Of a DNA stretch of 64,000 nt, positions 1 through 8,193 are shown one piece after another. The first letter of the stretch is position 1. Each line of letters starts with the position of its first letter. The notes beneath the pieces are model-generated. The model was not told where the DNA came from and searched no databases. It worked only from the letters and a program-made list of their open reading frames with translations. This DNA is from Fischerella sp. CENA71 (GTDB lineage: Bacteria; Cyanobacteriota; Cyanobacteriia; Cyanobacteriales; Nostocaceae), in contig JANBVI010000009.1 of the NCBI GenBank assembly GCA_024239075.1, positions 62,001 to 126,000 of the forward strand, read 5' to 3'. A program made the translations under genes and the position numbers.

Positions 1-350
1 CTACTAGAAACCTGAAAGGGTAATTGCTTACGAACGGCGTTGAGTAATTCTATGTTCTCTGCGTAAATTTCAATTTCACCTGTAGGTATGCGGTTATTAA
101 GAGACTCGTCTGGACGTTGTGACACCCTACCTGTGACTTTAATAACATACTCATTGCGTAAAGCATTCGCCTGTTCATAGGAATCTGGGGTACGTTGGGG
201 ATCACTGACAATTTGCACAATCCCAGAGCGATCGCGTAAATCTAAAAATATCACGCCCCCATGATCGCGGCGACGGTCTACCCATCCGTACAAGGTGACA
301 ATTTCTCCAATATGTTGTGTTCGGAGTTCGCCGCAATAGTAAGTTCGCAT
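1..350 (-). CDS. aspS: Aspartyl-tRNA synthetase, N-terminal part (gene runs off the window start)
   Basis: Reading leftwards from an ATG at 350 gives a protein beginning [10 protein letters not shown], followed by [19 protein letters not shown] and IVQIVSDP. This is the OB-fold anticodon-binding domain found at the N terminus of bacterial AspRS. The enzyme charges tRNA-Asp (or tRNA-Asp/Asn in organisms using the indirect route) in the cytoplasm. Only about 116 residues lie in the window; the catalytic class II domain is outside it. The frame is open to position 1 with no disruption. The next gene to the right is also on the minus strand but almost 200 bases away, so it is probably transcribed separately. 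Confidence 0.95.
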   Translation of the reverse strand, partial: MRTYYCGELRTQHIGEIVTLYGWVDRRRDHGGVIFLDLRDRSGIVQIVSDPQRTPDSYEQANALRNEYVIKVTGRVSQRPDESLNNRIPTGEIEIYAENIELLNAVRKQLPFQVSS

Positions 351-547
351 AGTTGTTAGTTCTGAGTTACCAAGCTAGACAAATAAGTAAAAGTCAAACC
401 TTCTAATTATCTAGCATCATTTGCGATTGTTGTGATTCCGGTTAAAAAAAGATGAAATTATTTAGCAAAATTAGGGGCAGGTTTTCCAACCCGTCCCTAA
501 AGAGTAACAAATGCTTGGTAATATTGAGCAACTAAACAAGCTAAAAT

Positions 548-946
548 TTAAGAACGTGGAGCATTAAAAGCATCCCACGCGGCTTTAGCAGCGTCTTGAC
601 AGCGAGAGCCGAAATCTTCTACTTGTTTGAGGATTAAATGCCAGTTTTTCTCTGCTTCTTGCTGTAATACTAGCCAAGAATGTTCAATGCGATCGCGCTC
701 AATCAGTTTATCACCCTCAATTGCTTGGCGTGCCTGACGTACCGCATTGAGATAAGTTTCGCGGGTGAGAGTTCCTGCGGATTCAGCCTCAGATTGGGCG
801 CGTCTTTTGATGGCTTCAATTAATGCTTTAGTTTCACCTTTAACTTCGTCAGTCTCACCAGCCATTTCCGTTTCTACGATTTCTTCGGTTTGAGAACTGA
901 CTTGTACAACAACCAAGTTTTCTTTATTGTCAGGATTGTAAGTCAT
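548..946 (-). CDS. Conserved hypothetical, acidic helical protein
   Basis: The start is placed at the ATG at 946 (protein MTYNPDNKEN...) rather than the longer frame to 1000, because AAAGGAG lies just upstream of this ATG. The protein has about 132 residues. It is acidic near the N terminus (several Glu-rich stretches around residues 20-45), then a long, charged predicted helix with repeated Arg, Gln and Glu, ending in a small aromatic and Ala-rich tail. No signal peptide, membrane span or catalytic motif is seen. It lies 67 bases downstream of the HtpX-like protease gene on the same strand, so the two may be co-transcribed. I do not recognise the family. Confidence 0.7.
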   Translation of the reverse strand: MTYNPDNKENLVVVQVSSQTEEIVETEMAGETDEVKGETKALIEAIKRRAQSEAESAGTLTRETYLNAVRQARQAIEGDKLIERDRIEHSWLVLQQEAEKNWHLILKQVEDFGSRCQDAAKAAWDAFNAPRS

Positions 947-1012
947 TGGCGTTTCTCCTTTATGTAATAGCTTTAAAAGAGTGAAGAAGTCGGATGACAA
1001 TTGACTATTTGA

Positions 1013-1888
1013 CTAAAAGACTCTTTGTGCTAAATTTTGTTCTTGTTCCAATTTCAGCAATGCTTGCACTCGTGCTTCTGTAGATGGGTGACTAGAGAAC
1101 AGATTACTCATAAACTGTCCTGAGAAGGCATTTGTAATTAATAACGGCTCAAAAGCAGGGTTAGCATTGAGAGGTATTTGTCGCGCTGTCGCATCTAAAC
1201 GTTGTAGCGCCCTGGCTAAAGCACGGGGATTGCCTGTAATTCTAGCGGAACCTGCATCTGCTGCAAACTCTCGTGTGCGAGAGATAGCTAACTGGATAAT
1301 TGTTGCTGCTATTGGGGCAAGTATTACTGTTAATAATAACCCCAGAGGATTAGGCCCATTGCGATCGTCCCGTGAATAGGGTGAAAACCAAAGCCCGTAA
1401 CTCAGCATTTGAGCTAAGAAAGAAATTGCCCCTGCGATCGTTGCAGCAACAGCTTGGGTGAGGGTGTCGCGATTAGCAACGTGAGTAAGTTCGTGGGCAA
1501 TCACACCCTCAAGTTCATCTTCTGGTAATATCTGCAAAATACCTTCAGTGACGGCGACAGCAGAGTGTTGCGGATCGCGCCCTGTTGCAAAGGCGTTGGC
1601 ATTTTGGGAAGGAACAATATATATACTGGGCATTGGTAGATTCGCCTGTTGGGACAATCTTTCTACCATTGCATATAGCCCTGGTGCTGCTTGGGGTGAT
1701 ACAGGTTGAGCGCGATAAGCAGCCAGCGCAATTTTATCAGATTGATACCATGACAATAAATTGGTAACTGCTGCTAGAACAATACCGACAACTACGCCTG
1801 TGCTACCACCAATTATCCAATAACTAATTGTAATTAAAAGCCCGCTTAATAAAGCCAGTAAGGCGACTGTCTTTACCTGATTAATCAT
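1013..1888 (-). CDS. htpX: HtpX-type M48 zinc metalloprotease
   Basis: This is a 291-residue integral membrane protease of the M48B (HtpX) family, thought to degrade damaged membrane proteins from the cytoplasmic side. The N terminus carries two closely spaced membrane segments (about residues 7-25 and 30-48). The zinc motif HELTH is near residue 131, preceded by the family segment NANAFATGRDP. Two more hydrophobic stretches follow (about 145-168 and 182-204), then the third-ligand region SRTREFAADAGSA and a C-terminal HPSTEARVQAL, all typical of HtpX. Length matches the family. It probably shares a transcript with the small hypothetical gene that follows it. Confidence 0.93.
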   Translation of the reverse strand: MINQVKTVALLALLSGLLITISYWIIGGSTGVVVGIVLAAVTNLLSWYQSDKIALAAYRAQPVSPQAAPGLYAMVERLSQQANLPMPSIYIVPSQNANAFATGRDPQHSAVAVTEGILQILPEDELEGVIAHELTHVANRDTLTQAVAATIAGAISFLAQMLSYGLWFSPYSRDDRNGPNPLGLLLTVILAPIAATIIQLAISRTREFAADAGSARITGNPRALARALQRLDATARQIPLNANPAFEPLLITNAFSGQFMSNLFSSHPSTEARVQALLKLEQEQNLAQRVF

Positions 1889-2378
1889 AGTTATTTACCT
1901 TTGGCTAAAACTACTAAAACATTAGCTTGAGCCGCAATTTGATCTTATCGACCTCTACACAGATTTTTCAGGTAGAAATAGCGCCCCTGTTGTGTACGGT
2001 TTTCTCTCTTTATGTTAAGGAATATTGAGAAATTTGGATTATGAAGCAATAGGGAAAAATATTAGAAAGCATCTATCAAAAGTAATAAATAAATATAAAA
2101 TTATAGAAAAATATAAAAATAGTGAGAGATTTAGAATTAGCGATCGCCTAGCTTTGCAAAGTATCTTATGTTGTAATTGCGCTTTACTATATAGTATCGG
2201 TAGAATTTCTAGAAACTAAATATTGGCCATTAACAATACTTTAAAAGTATAGTAGTCTATCACAATAGTTTTGCGGGATGAAGCAGGAGAATATTAAAGG
2301 ATTGAGACAAATGTTCTTTAGTATACACAATCTGAGTCATCTTACGCGATCGCACTGTTATTCTGTAAGGATAACCCC
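1889..2378. other. Intergenic region, no supported gene
   Basis: This AT-rich gap separates the divergent htpX-like gene and the coiled-coil hypothetical gene. A 64-codon open frame (2025-2219) has only a TTG start without a ribosome site and no recognisable protein character, so I do not call it. One HIP1-like site is present near 2140. The region should hold the promoters of both flanking genes. Confidence 0.6.
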
Positions 2379-3233
2379 ATGAGGGAAAATACAAGAAACA
2401 TTGGAGTTTTGCACAAAGTCGGAAAAACTTTGCACGAATTAGCAGAGTTTATTTTTAATCCTTGGTTAAATAGCACATCTGTTCACCCATTAGAACGAAG
2501 AGTGCAAATTCTAGAACGACGCTTATATCAAGGAGTGATAGAAAAGGAGGAGTTTCAAGATATAGTGATTCAGGACTTGCAACAGCAGATAGACTGTTTG
2601 CAAGAAAGTACAAATTCTCGCTTAGAGAATATTATTAACTACGAACTCCGTGATCAAGTCCTAGAAATACTCAAAGAACAGACACATATCATTAACCAAG
2701 TCATCAAACCTGCTGTTGAAGATGTCATCTATGAGTTAGAGCATAAAAAGCAGTCTTCTCAACCCAATATCGATACTGCTGAAATTCAAAACAGACAAGA
2801 CAAACTCCGTCAATCTTTGGCACATATTCAAGATTTGAATGCATCTATTCCTCATATAGAAGCGCAAAGAGTAGCTTGTATCGAAGCTGGACGATGGCTA
2901 CTGTCTCGACGAATAGAATTAGCACAAGCAGTAACAAGTAAACTGATGAATCCACAGCATCCCCAAACAGAAGAATTTCGCCACAATATTTGCAAATATA
3001 TCAAATTACTTGGATGCTGTATGGAAAATGAAATTGAACCACGTCTCTTGTATAAAAAAGTTATTAATCACCGACAGCCACCTATTCAGACATATGTGAA
3101 AGCATTTCAAATCATTAGAACCAAATATATTAATGATTGGGAATCTTCCCATCAAATATCAACTCAAGCGGCGGAAGAATTAAGAAGTTATTTTAACTAC
3201 TTGATTAAATATTTATCGACCAATCATCCTTGA
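2379..3233 (+). CDS. Hypothetical coiled-coil protein
   Basis: This is a 284-residue soluble protein starting with ATG at 2379. After a short hydrophobic patch (AEFIFNPWLN, about residues 22-31) the sequence is strongly helical and charged. Coiled-coil-like heptads run from about residue 40 to 110 (LERRVQILERRLYQ, QDLQQQIDCLQ) and again around 125-160. The C-terminal part is mixed alpha-helical with no catalytic motif. It stands alone on its strand. Tandem copies of a heptamer-like repeat (AATCTAAA type) follow its stop codon. I do not recognise the family and propose no function. Confidence 0.7.
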   Translation: MRENTRNIGVLHKVGKTLHELAEFIFNPWLNSTSVHPLERRVQILERRLYQGVIEKEEFQDIVIQDLQQQIDCLQESTNSRLENIINYELRDQVLEILKEQTHIINQVIKPAVEDVIYELEHKKQSSQPNIDTAEIQNRQDKLRQSLAHIQDLNASIPHIEAQRVACIEAGRWLLSRRIELAQAVTSKLMNPQHPQTEEFRHNICKYIKLLGCCMENEIEPRLLYKKVINHRQPPIQTYVKAFQIIRTKYINDWESSHQISTQAAEELRSYFNYLIKYLSTNHP

Positions 3234-3269
3234 TGGTACAGAACTAGCAGATTTATCTGTGGAGTCAAT

Positions 3270-3356
3270 CCACAATCTAAAATCCTCAAGCTCCTAGATT
3301 TATTTGTGGAGTCAATCCAAAATCTAAAATCTAAAATCCAAAATCTATTGACTGTT
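3270..3356. repeat. Heptamer-type short tandem repeats (ATCTAAA/ATCCAAA)
   Basis: Two related blocks beginning GAGTCAATCC are each followed by runs of ATCTAAA or ATCCAAA units. The same 7-base units occur just before the trmJ start (8158-8192). They resemble the heptanucleotide STRR repeats known from filamentous cyanobacteria. Confidence 0.7.
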
Positions 3357-3575
3357 TCACTCTGAATCCAGAGCATTTTCGATTTGAATCTCGATCGCAC
3401 CAACAACTCGTCGATGATAATTTTCTGCTTGTAACATAAAATTGGTACAACACTCAACTAACTTACTCTTTTGCCAGCATTGTTCCTCATTTAACTGTAT
3501 TGCTAGATTTTGCAGCGCCTGAATCATAGCAGTATTGTGTTCTTGAACACGCTGATCTAAAAATTGATGTTTCAT
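3357..3575 (-). CDS. Small hypothetical protein (72 aa)
   Basis: The start is put at the ATG at 3575 (MKHQFLDQRV...). A GTG seven codons upstream is also possible, and neither has a clear ribosome site. The product is a short, charged, helical protein (QALQNLAIQLNEEQCWQKSK, then a Cys-Cys pair and QAENYHRRVVGAIE) without signal or membrane segment. It is convergent with the coiled-coil gene at 2379-3233, and the helical style of the two is similar. It could be a small accessory protein, but a chance frame cannot be excluded. Confidence 0.4.
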   Translation of the reverse strand: MKHQFLDQRVQEHNTAMIQALQNLAIQLNEEQCWQKSKLVECCTNFMLQAENYHRRVVGAIEIQIENALDSE

Positions 3576-3909
3576 ACAGCAAGTTAAATTTCGCACATTA
3601 CATAATTCTCTGGTTAAGCATGAAACCAGGAAGATAAAGATTAAGATTTGAAGGCTGATCCATCAACCTACATATACTCAAAAAAAACTAGAGCAGCAAA
3701 GCTAGCTAGAGCAAAAATATAAACCTAGTAAATCCGTTATTATTGGAAATTTTGGTTTACCTATTTACGCCTGTTTCAATAATAAAAAACCTACTCTAGT
3801 TTATTTTGCCGTTCTAGAAAAAAACCTCGGCAATCAACCGAGGAAGTAAAGGAGAGATCAATATGTTGATGGGAGATACCGATACCGAAATCAAAAAATC
3901 TTAGCTATC
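3576..3909. other. Intergenic region holding the psb34 terminator
   Basis: No coding region is supported here. The only structure I see is the minus-strand terminator at 3818-3843; the rest is AT-rich sequence without obvious repeats. Confidence 0.5.
3818..3843 (-). terminator. Rho-independent terminator of the psb34-like gene
   Basis: Read on the minus strand, CCTCGG and CCGAGG form a 6-bp stem with a 7-base loop, followed directly by seven T residues. It lies about 65 bases after the stop codon of the psb34-like gene and is correctly oriented for it. Confidence 0.75.
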
Positions 3910-4080
3910 TTAGCTAACCACACAAGCAAACAAAACTAGAGCGCTAACAAATATAGTTGCAACTGCACCTTGTAAAAGGTATTGACGTTGCTGCCAAATT
4001 GCAGGGTACTCAGCGTAGTACATCTTGGGTTCAGTTGCGTAGTTATTTAAAATACCTTCTTCATTAATTGTGGTATACAT
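3910..4080 (-). CDS. psb34: Photosystem II assembly protein Psb34-like (one-helix protein)
   Basis: The start is fixed at the ATG at 4080 by an AAGGA ribosome site; the upstream extension of the frame is not real. The 56-residue product starts MYTTINEEGILNNYATEPKM, followed by YYAEYPAIWQQRQYL and one membrane helix (about residues 32-54). The N-terminal NNYATEP-type arm followed by a single helix fits Psb34 (Synechocystis Ssl1498), a factor that binds CP47-containing PSII assembly intermediates and shares this arm with HliA/HliB. The Chl-binding Hlip motif is absent, so it is not an Hlip itself. It is divergent from the chelatase gene and has its own terminator. The name rests on remembered family features. 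Confidence 0.75.
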   Translation of the reverse strand: MYTTINEEGILNNYATEPKMYYAEYPAIWQQRQYLLQGAVATIFVSALVLFACVVS

Positions 4081-4245
4081 AAGCTTTTTTTCCTTTATTT
4101 GTTTCTTTATGTAAATAAATATAACGGTTTTGTTACAAAAGGTCAATAGGTCTTGACATTAAAAAGCTAATAGCAGTTATTTATTTTCCTGGGTGCTGTA
4201 GCAAGATTAAAATCGAGATGAAGAAACATTTCGTAGCTCAAGGAC

Positions 4246-7200
4246 ATGAAACGCATCGTCTTGGTAGCAGGGTTTGAATCTTTCAACGCCGACTTGTATC
4301 GCAAAGCGGCTTATGTGGCGATCGCTAGTTGTCCAGAGTTGGATATTAGAGTTTTTAGCGATCGCGACATTAGCAGTAAGCGTCAAGAAGTAGAAGCTGC
4401 ACTGGCTGGCGCTGACGTATTTTTTGGTAGCTTGCTGTTTGATTACGATCAGGTGTTGTGGTTGCGCGATCGCATTGCGAATATTCCCATCCGCCTTGTC
4501 TTCGAGTCTGCATTGGAATTGATGAGTTTTACCAAGTTGGGTGCATTTGCGATTGGTGACAAACCCAAAGGTATGCCCAAACCTGTAAAATTTATCCTGG
4601 ACAAATTCAGTCAAGGACGAGAAGAAGATAAATTAGCAGGTTATATCAGCTTCTTAAAAATCGGGCCAAAGCTGTTAAAGTTCGTGCCAGTACAAAAAGT
4701 TCAAGATTTACGCAACTGGCTAATTATCTATGGTTACTGGAACGCAGGCGGGCCGGAAAACGTCGCGGCTTTATTTTGGACATTAGCAGAAAAATACTTG
4801 GGGTTAAAAGTTGGTGACATTCCCCCACCCATCGAAACCCCGAACATGGGATTGCTTCACCCCGATTATCAGGGATATTTTGAATCACCGCGTGAGTATT
4901 TGGAGTGGTATCGACAGAGAATGGACACGGGGACGCGGAGAAAGCCAGACGCGGAGAATCTCGCCGTGCCATCGGGTCACCACGTCACCGCGTCTTCTAC
5001 TCCAGTAGTGGGAATTCTGCTTTATCGCAAGCATGTGATCACCAAACAACCCTACATTAACCAACTCATTCGCAGTTTTGACGCAGCTGGATTAATTCCC
5101 TTACCTATATTTATCAACGGCGTGGAAGGACATGTTGCGGTTCGTGATTGGATGACAAGTGATTACGAAACTCAGCAACGCCAACAGGGTAACATCGAAA
5201 CTCCATCTTTGTCTGAAGAAGCAGTCAAAGTAGATGCGATCGTCTCGACAATTGGTTTTCCTTTAGTGGGCGGCCCTGCTGGTTCAATGGAAGCTGGACG
5301 GCAAGTGGAGGTAGCAAAACGCATTCTAACTGCTAAGAATGTTCCGTATATAGTTGCTGCACCTCTGTTAATTCAAGATATTTATTCTTGGACACGCCAA
5401 GGTATCGGAGGATTACAAAGTGTAGTTTTATACGCTTTACCAGAATTAGATGGTGCGATCGACGTTGTTCCTCTCGGCGGTTTGGTAGGAGAAAATATTT
5501 ATTTGGTTCCTGAACGAGTACAACGTTTAATTGGCAGAATCAAAAACTGGATTCATCTGCGACAAACTCCAGTATCTGCCAGAAAAATTGCCATTATTCT
5601 GTATGGATTTCCGCCTGGTTACGGTGCAGTGGGAACTGCTGCATTATTAAATGTACCTCGTAGTCTTCTGAAATTCCTAGAAGCGCTTCAAGATCAAGGT
5701 TACAACGTCGGTGATTTGCCATCTGATGGAGAAGAGTTGATTCAGCAAGTCAAAGAAGCAGATGAGGCTTTTGATGAGATGGAGAGGGATAGACGCGGTG
5801 ATGGGGATAGAGAAACTTTCACCGCGTCTTTGCGTCAGAATGTTCCCGCCTCTGTTAATGCCAAAACCCTGGAAAAATGGTTGGGATATCTCCGCACTTC
5901 CCGCATAGAAAAGCAATGGAAATCTCTTACGGGTGCTGGGATTAAAACCTATGGCGATGAATTCCATATTGGTGGTGTGCAACTGGGGAATATTTGGATT
6001 GGTGTCCAACCACCGTTGGGGATACAAGGCGATCCGATGCGGTTAATGTTTGAGCGAGATTTAACACCTCATCCTCAGTATGCTGCTTTCTATAAATGGT
6101 TGCAAAATGAGTTCCAGGCTGATGCTGTAGTTCATTTTGGTATGCATGGTACGGTGGAATGGTTGCCTGGTTCACCTTTGGGTAATACGGGTTATTCTTG
6201 GTCAGATATTTTGCTAGGAGATTTGCCCAATCTGTATATATATGCAGCAAATAACCCTTCAGAATCGATTTTGGCGAAGCGTCGCGGTTACGGGGTGTTA
6301 ATTTCTCACAATGTACCGCCCTATGGTCGTGCAGGTTTGTATAAAGAATTGGTGATATTGCGAGATTTGATTGCGGAATATCGCGAAGATCCACAGAAGA
6401 ATTATGCTCTCAAGGAAGCGATTTGTAAAAAGGTTGTTGATACTGGTTTAGATGCAGATTGTCCGTTTGAGGATGCAAAACGTTTGGGTATTCCTTTTAC
6501 GCCAGAGAATGTGCGGATGTTTAGCGCTCATGCTTTTAATGATTATCTGGTGAAGTTGTACGAGTATTTGCAAGTTTTGGAGAGTAGGTTGTTTTCTTCT
6601 GGGTTGCATATTTTGGGGGAAGCGCCGGATGAGGAGGAGATGGCGGCGTATTTGGAGGCGTATTTTGGGAACGAACCGCCAAGGCGCCAAGAACGCCAAG
6701 AGGAAGAGTTAGAAGTTAGAGATTTACTAGAAAAAAGTACTGATGAGTTGACGAATCTTTTGCGGGGTTTGAATGGGGAGTATATTCCGCCTGCGCCTGG
6801 TGGTGATTTGTTACGGGATGGACCTGGTGTGTTACCGACGGGAAGGAATATTCATGCTTTAGATCCTTATAGAATGCCATCTCCGGCGGCGTATGAGAGA
6901 GGAAGGGAAATCGGTCAACAAATTATTGCCCAGCATTTGCAGGAACATGGTAAGTATCCGGAGACTGTGGCGGTGATGTTGTGGGGTTTGGATGCGATTA
7001 AAACTAAGGGTGAGTCTCTGGGGATTCTTTTGGAGTTGGTAGGGGCGGAACCTGTGAAGGAGGGGACGGGGCGAATTGTGCGTTATGAGTTAAAGCCTTT
7101 GGCGCAGGTTGGACATCCCCGGATTGATGTGTTGGGGAATTTGTCGGGGATTTTCCGCGATAGTTTTGTGAATGTGATTGAATTGTTGGATGATTTGTTT

Positions 7201-8013
7201 CAACGAGCGGCTGAGGTTGAGGAACCGGAAGACCAGAATTTTATTAGAAAACATGCTTTGGCTTTGAAAGCGCAGGGTGTGGAGAATGTATCAGCCAGGT
7301 TATTTTCTAATCCGGCGGGTGATTTTGGTTCAATGGTGAATGAGCGTGTGACTGATGGTAACTGGGAATCTGGGGAGGAGTTGGGAAATACTTGGCAAAG
7401 TCGCAATGTGTTTAGTTATGGTAGACAAGATCGGGGTCAAGCAAGACCGGAAGTATTAACACAGTTGTTAAAAACGAGCGATCGCATTGTGCAAGAAATT
7501 GATTCAGTAGAATATGGTTTAACCGATATTCAAGAATATTATGCCAATACGGGCGGTTTGAAAAAAGCAGCTGAAAAAATTGGTGGTAAGAAAGTTACTG
7601 CTAGTTTTGTAGAAAGTTTCTCGAAAGATACCACACCCCGCAAGTTAGATGATTTGTTACGGATGGAGTATCGCACGAAGTTGCTAAACCCCAAATGGGC
7701 GGAAGCAATGGTTAACCAAGGTTCTGGGGGTGCGTTTGAAGTTTCTCAACGGATGACAGCATTAATTGGTTGGGGAGGCACTACAGATTTTACTGATGAT
7801 TGGGTATACGATCAGGCAGCAGATACTTATGCTTTAGACCCAGAAATGGCAGAGAAATTGCGAAAAGCCAACCCGGAAGCTTTTAAAAATATCGTGGGTA
7901 GGATGTTGGAAGCCCACGGACGAGGTTTTTGGCAAGCTAGCGAGGATAAGTTACAAAAGTTACGTGACTTGTATCAGTTGACAGATGAAGAGTTAGAAGG
8001 AGTGACGGTTTAA
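4246..8013 (+). CDS. Magnesium chelatase subunit H, BchH-type paralogue
   Basis: This 1255-residue protein belongs to the ChlH/BchH/CobN family, the large porphyrin-binding subunit that inserts Mg (or Co) with ATPase partners I and D. The core HFGMHGTVEWLPGSPLGN, followed by YAANNPSESILAKRRGYG and PPYGRAGLYKEL, resembles the BchH of purple bacteria more than the roughly 1330-residue ChlH usual in cyanobacteria, whose N terminus is also different. This is therefore probably a second paralogue rather than the main ChlH. Three in-frame low-complexity segments (about residues 226-253, 509-530 and 808-824) are encoded by palindromic or repeat DNA and look like insertions. ATG 4246 overlaps no other gene, and a strong terminator follows. 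Mg versus Co specificity cannot be read from the sequence. Confidence 0.88.
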   Translation: MKRIVLVAGFESFNADLYRKAAYVAIASCPELDIRVFSDRDISSKRQEVEAALAGADVFFGSLLFDYDQVLWLRDRIANIPIRLVFESALELMSFTKLGAFAIGDKPKGMPKPVKFILDKFSQGREEDKLAGYISFLKIGPKLLKFVPVQKVQDLRNWLIIYGYWNAGGPENVAALFWTLAEKYLGLKVGDIPPPIETPNMGLLHPDYQGYFESPREYLEWYRQRMDTGTRRKPDAENLAVPSGHHVTASSTPVVGILLYRKHVITKQPYINQLIRSFDAAGLIPLPIFINGVEGHVAVRDWMTSDYETQQRQQGNIETPSLSEEAVKVDAIVSTIGFPLVGGPAGSMEAGRQVEVAKRILTAKNVPYIVAAPLLIQDIYSWTRQGIGGLQSVVLYALPELDGAIDVVPLGGLVGENIYLVPERVQRLIGRIKNWIHLRQTPVSARKIAIILYGFPPGYGAVGTAALLNVPRSLLKFLEALQDQGYNVGDLPSDGEELIQQVKEADEAFDEMERDRRGDGDRETFTASLRQNVPASVNAKTLEKWLGYLRTSRIEKQWKSLTGAGIKTYGDEFHIGGVQLGNIWIGVQPPLGIQGDPMRLMFERDLTPHPQYAAFYKWLQNEFQADAVVHFGMHGTVEWLPGSPLGNTGYSWSDILLGDLPNLYIYAANNPSESILAKRRGYGVLISHNVPPYGRAGLYKELVILRDLIAEYREDPQKNYALKEAICKKVVDTGLDADCPFEDAKRLGIPFTPENVRMFSAHAFNDYLVKLYEYLQVLESRLFSSGLHILGEAPDEEEMAAYLEAYFGNEPPRRQERQEEELEVRDLLEKSTDELTNLLRGLNGEYIPPAPGGDLLRDGPGVLPTGRNIHALDPYRMPSPAAYERGREIGQQIIAQHLQEHGKYPETVAVMLWGLDAIKTKGESLGILLELVGAEPVKEGTGRIVRYELKPLAQVGHPRIDVLGNLSGIFRDSFVNVIELLDDLFQRAAEVEEPEDQNFIRKHALALKAQGVENVSARLFSNPAGDFGSMVNERVTDGNWESGEELGNTWQSRNVFSYGRQDRGQARPEVLTQLLKTSDRIVQEIDSVEYGLTDIQEYYANTGGLKKAAEKIGGKKVTASFVESFSKDTTPRKLDDLLRMEYRTKLLNPKWAEAMVNQGSGGAFEVSQRMTALIGWGGTTDFTDDWVYDQAADTYALDPEMAEKLRKANPEAFKNIVGRMLEAHGRGFWQASEDKLQKLRDLYQLTDEELEGVTV
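4923..4999. repeat. Palindromic repeat inserted in frame in the chelatase gene (copy 1)
   Basis: The segment starts with GACACGGGGACGCGGAGA and ends with CACCGCGTCTTCT; the GACGCGG and CCGCGTC arms can pair. It encodes a charged, non-conserved stretch (GTRRKPDAENLAV...). Related DNA occurs between genes at 31358-31462 and inside trmJ and the dihydroorotase gene. Confidence 0.75.
5786..5832. repeat. Palindromic repeat inserted in frame in the chelatase gene (copy 2)
   Basis: A perfect 10-bp inverted repeat, GACGCGGTGA (5792-5801) and TCACCGCGTC (5819-5828), surrounds GGGGATAGAGAAA. It encodes RRGDGDRETFTASLRQ, a low-complexity, charged stretch within an otherwise conserved chelatase. Confidence 0.75.
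6670..6712. repeat. CGCCAAG-type repeat inserted in frame in the chelatase gene (copy 3)
   Basis: The run AACCGCCAAGGCGCCAAGAA continues with CGCCAAGAGG and encodes PPRRQERQEEE. The related intergenic repeat style (ACGCAGAGG, ACGCAAAGG) is seen at 11300-11345 and 14310-14350. It differs from the two other insertions in the same gene. Confidence 0.55.
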
Positions 8014-8085
8014 AGTCAAAAATACTTGAGTAGAGGTGCTTTCGTATTGCATATTAGTGAAACAGTAGACCTCTTGCACAGATAT

Positions 8086-8117
8086 AAAGGCGCTATGTGT
8101 TTTCTAGCGCCTTTCTT
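8086..8117 (+). terminator. Terminator of the BchH-type chelatase gene
   Basis: AAAGGCGCTA (8086-8095) and TAGCGCCTTT (8105-8114) form a perfect 10-bp stem with a 9-base loop, followed by a short T-rich tail (CTTAAA after TTT). It lies 73 bases after the chelatase stop codon. Confidence 0.7.
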
Positions 8118-8157
8118 AAAATTCATTGAGTATTTCTAAAACATATACTTGTTGTCA

Positions 8158-8192
8158 TCAATCCAAAATCCAAAATCTAAAATCCAAAATCG
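8158..8192. repeat. Heptamer repeats (ATCCAAA/ATCTAAA) ahead of trmJ
   Basis: About five successive 7-base units run up to the base before the trmJ start codon, so the ribosome-binding region of trmJ is made of this repeat. The same units occur at 3270-3356. Confidence 0.75.
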
Positions 8193-8193
8193 A

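Noticed and set aside
2025-2219. 64-codon frame after the htpX-like gene
   Set aside because: TTG start, no ribosome site, AT-rich composition and no protein features.
3224-3457. Minus-strand frame with repeated FWILDFRFWI segments
   Set aside because: It is a translation of the ATCTAAA heptamer repeats.
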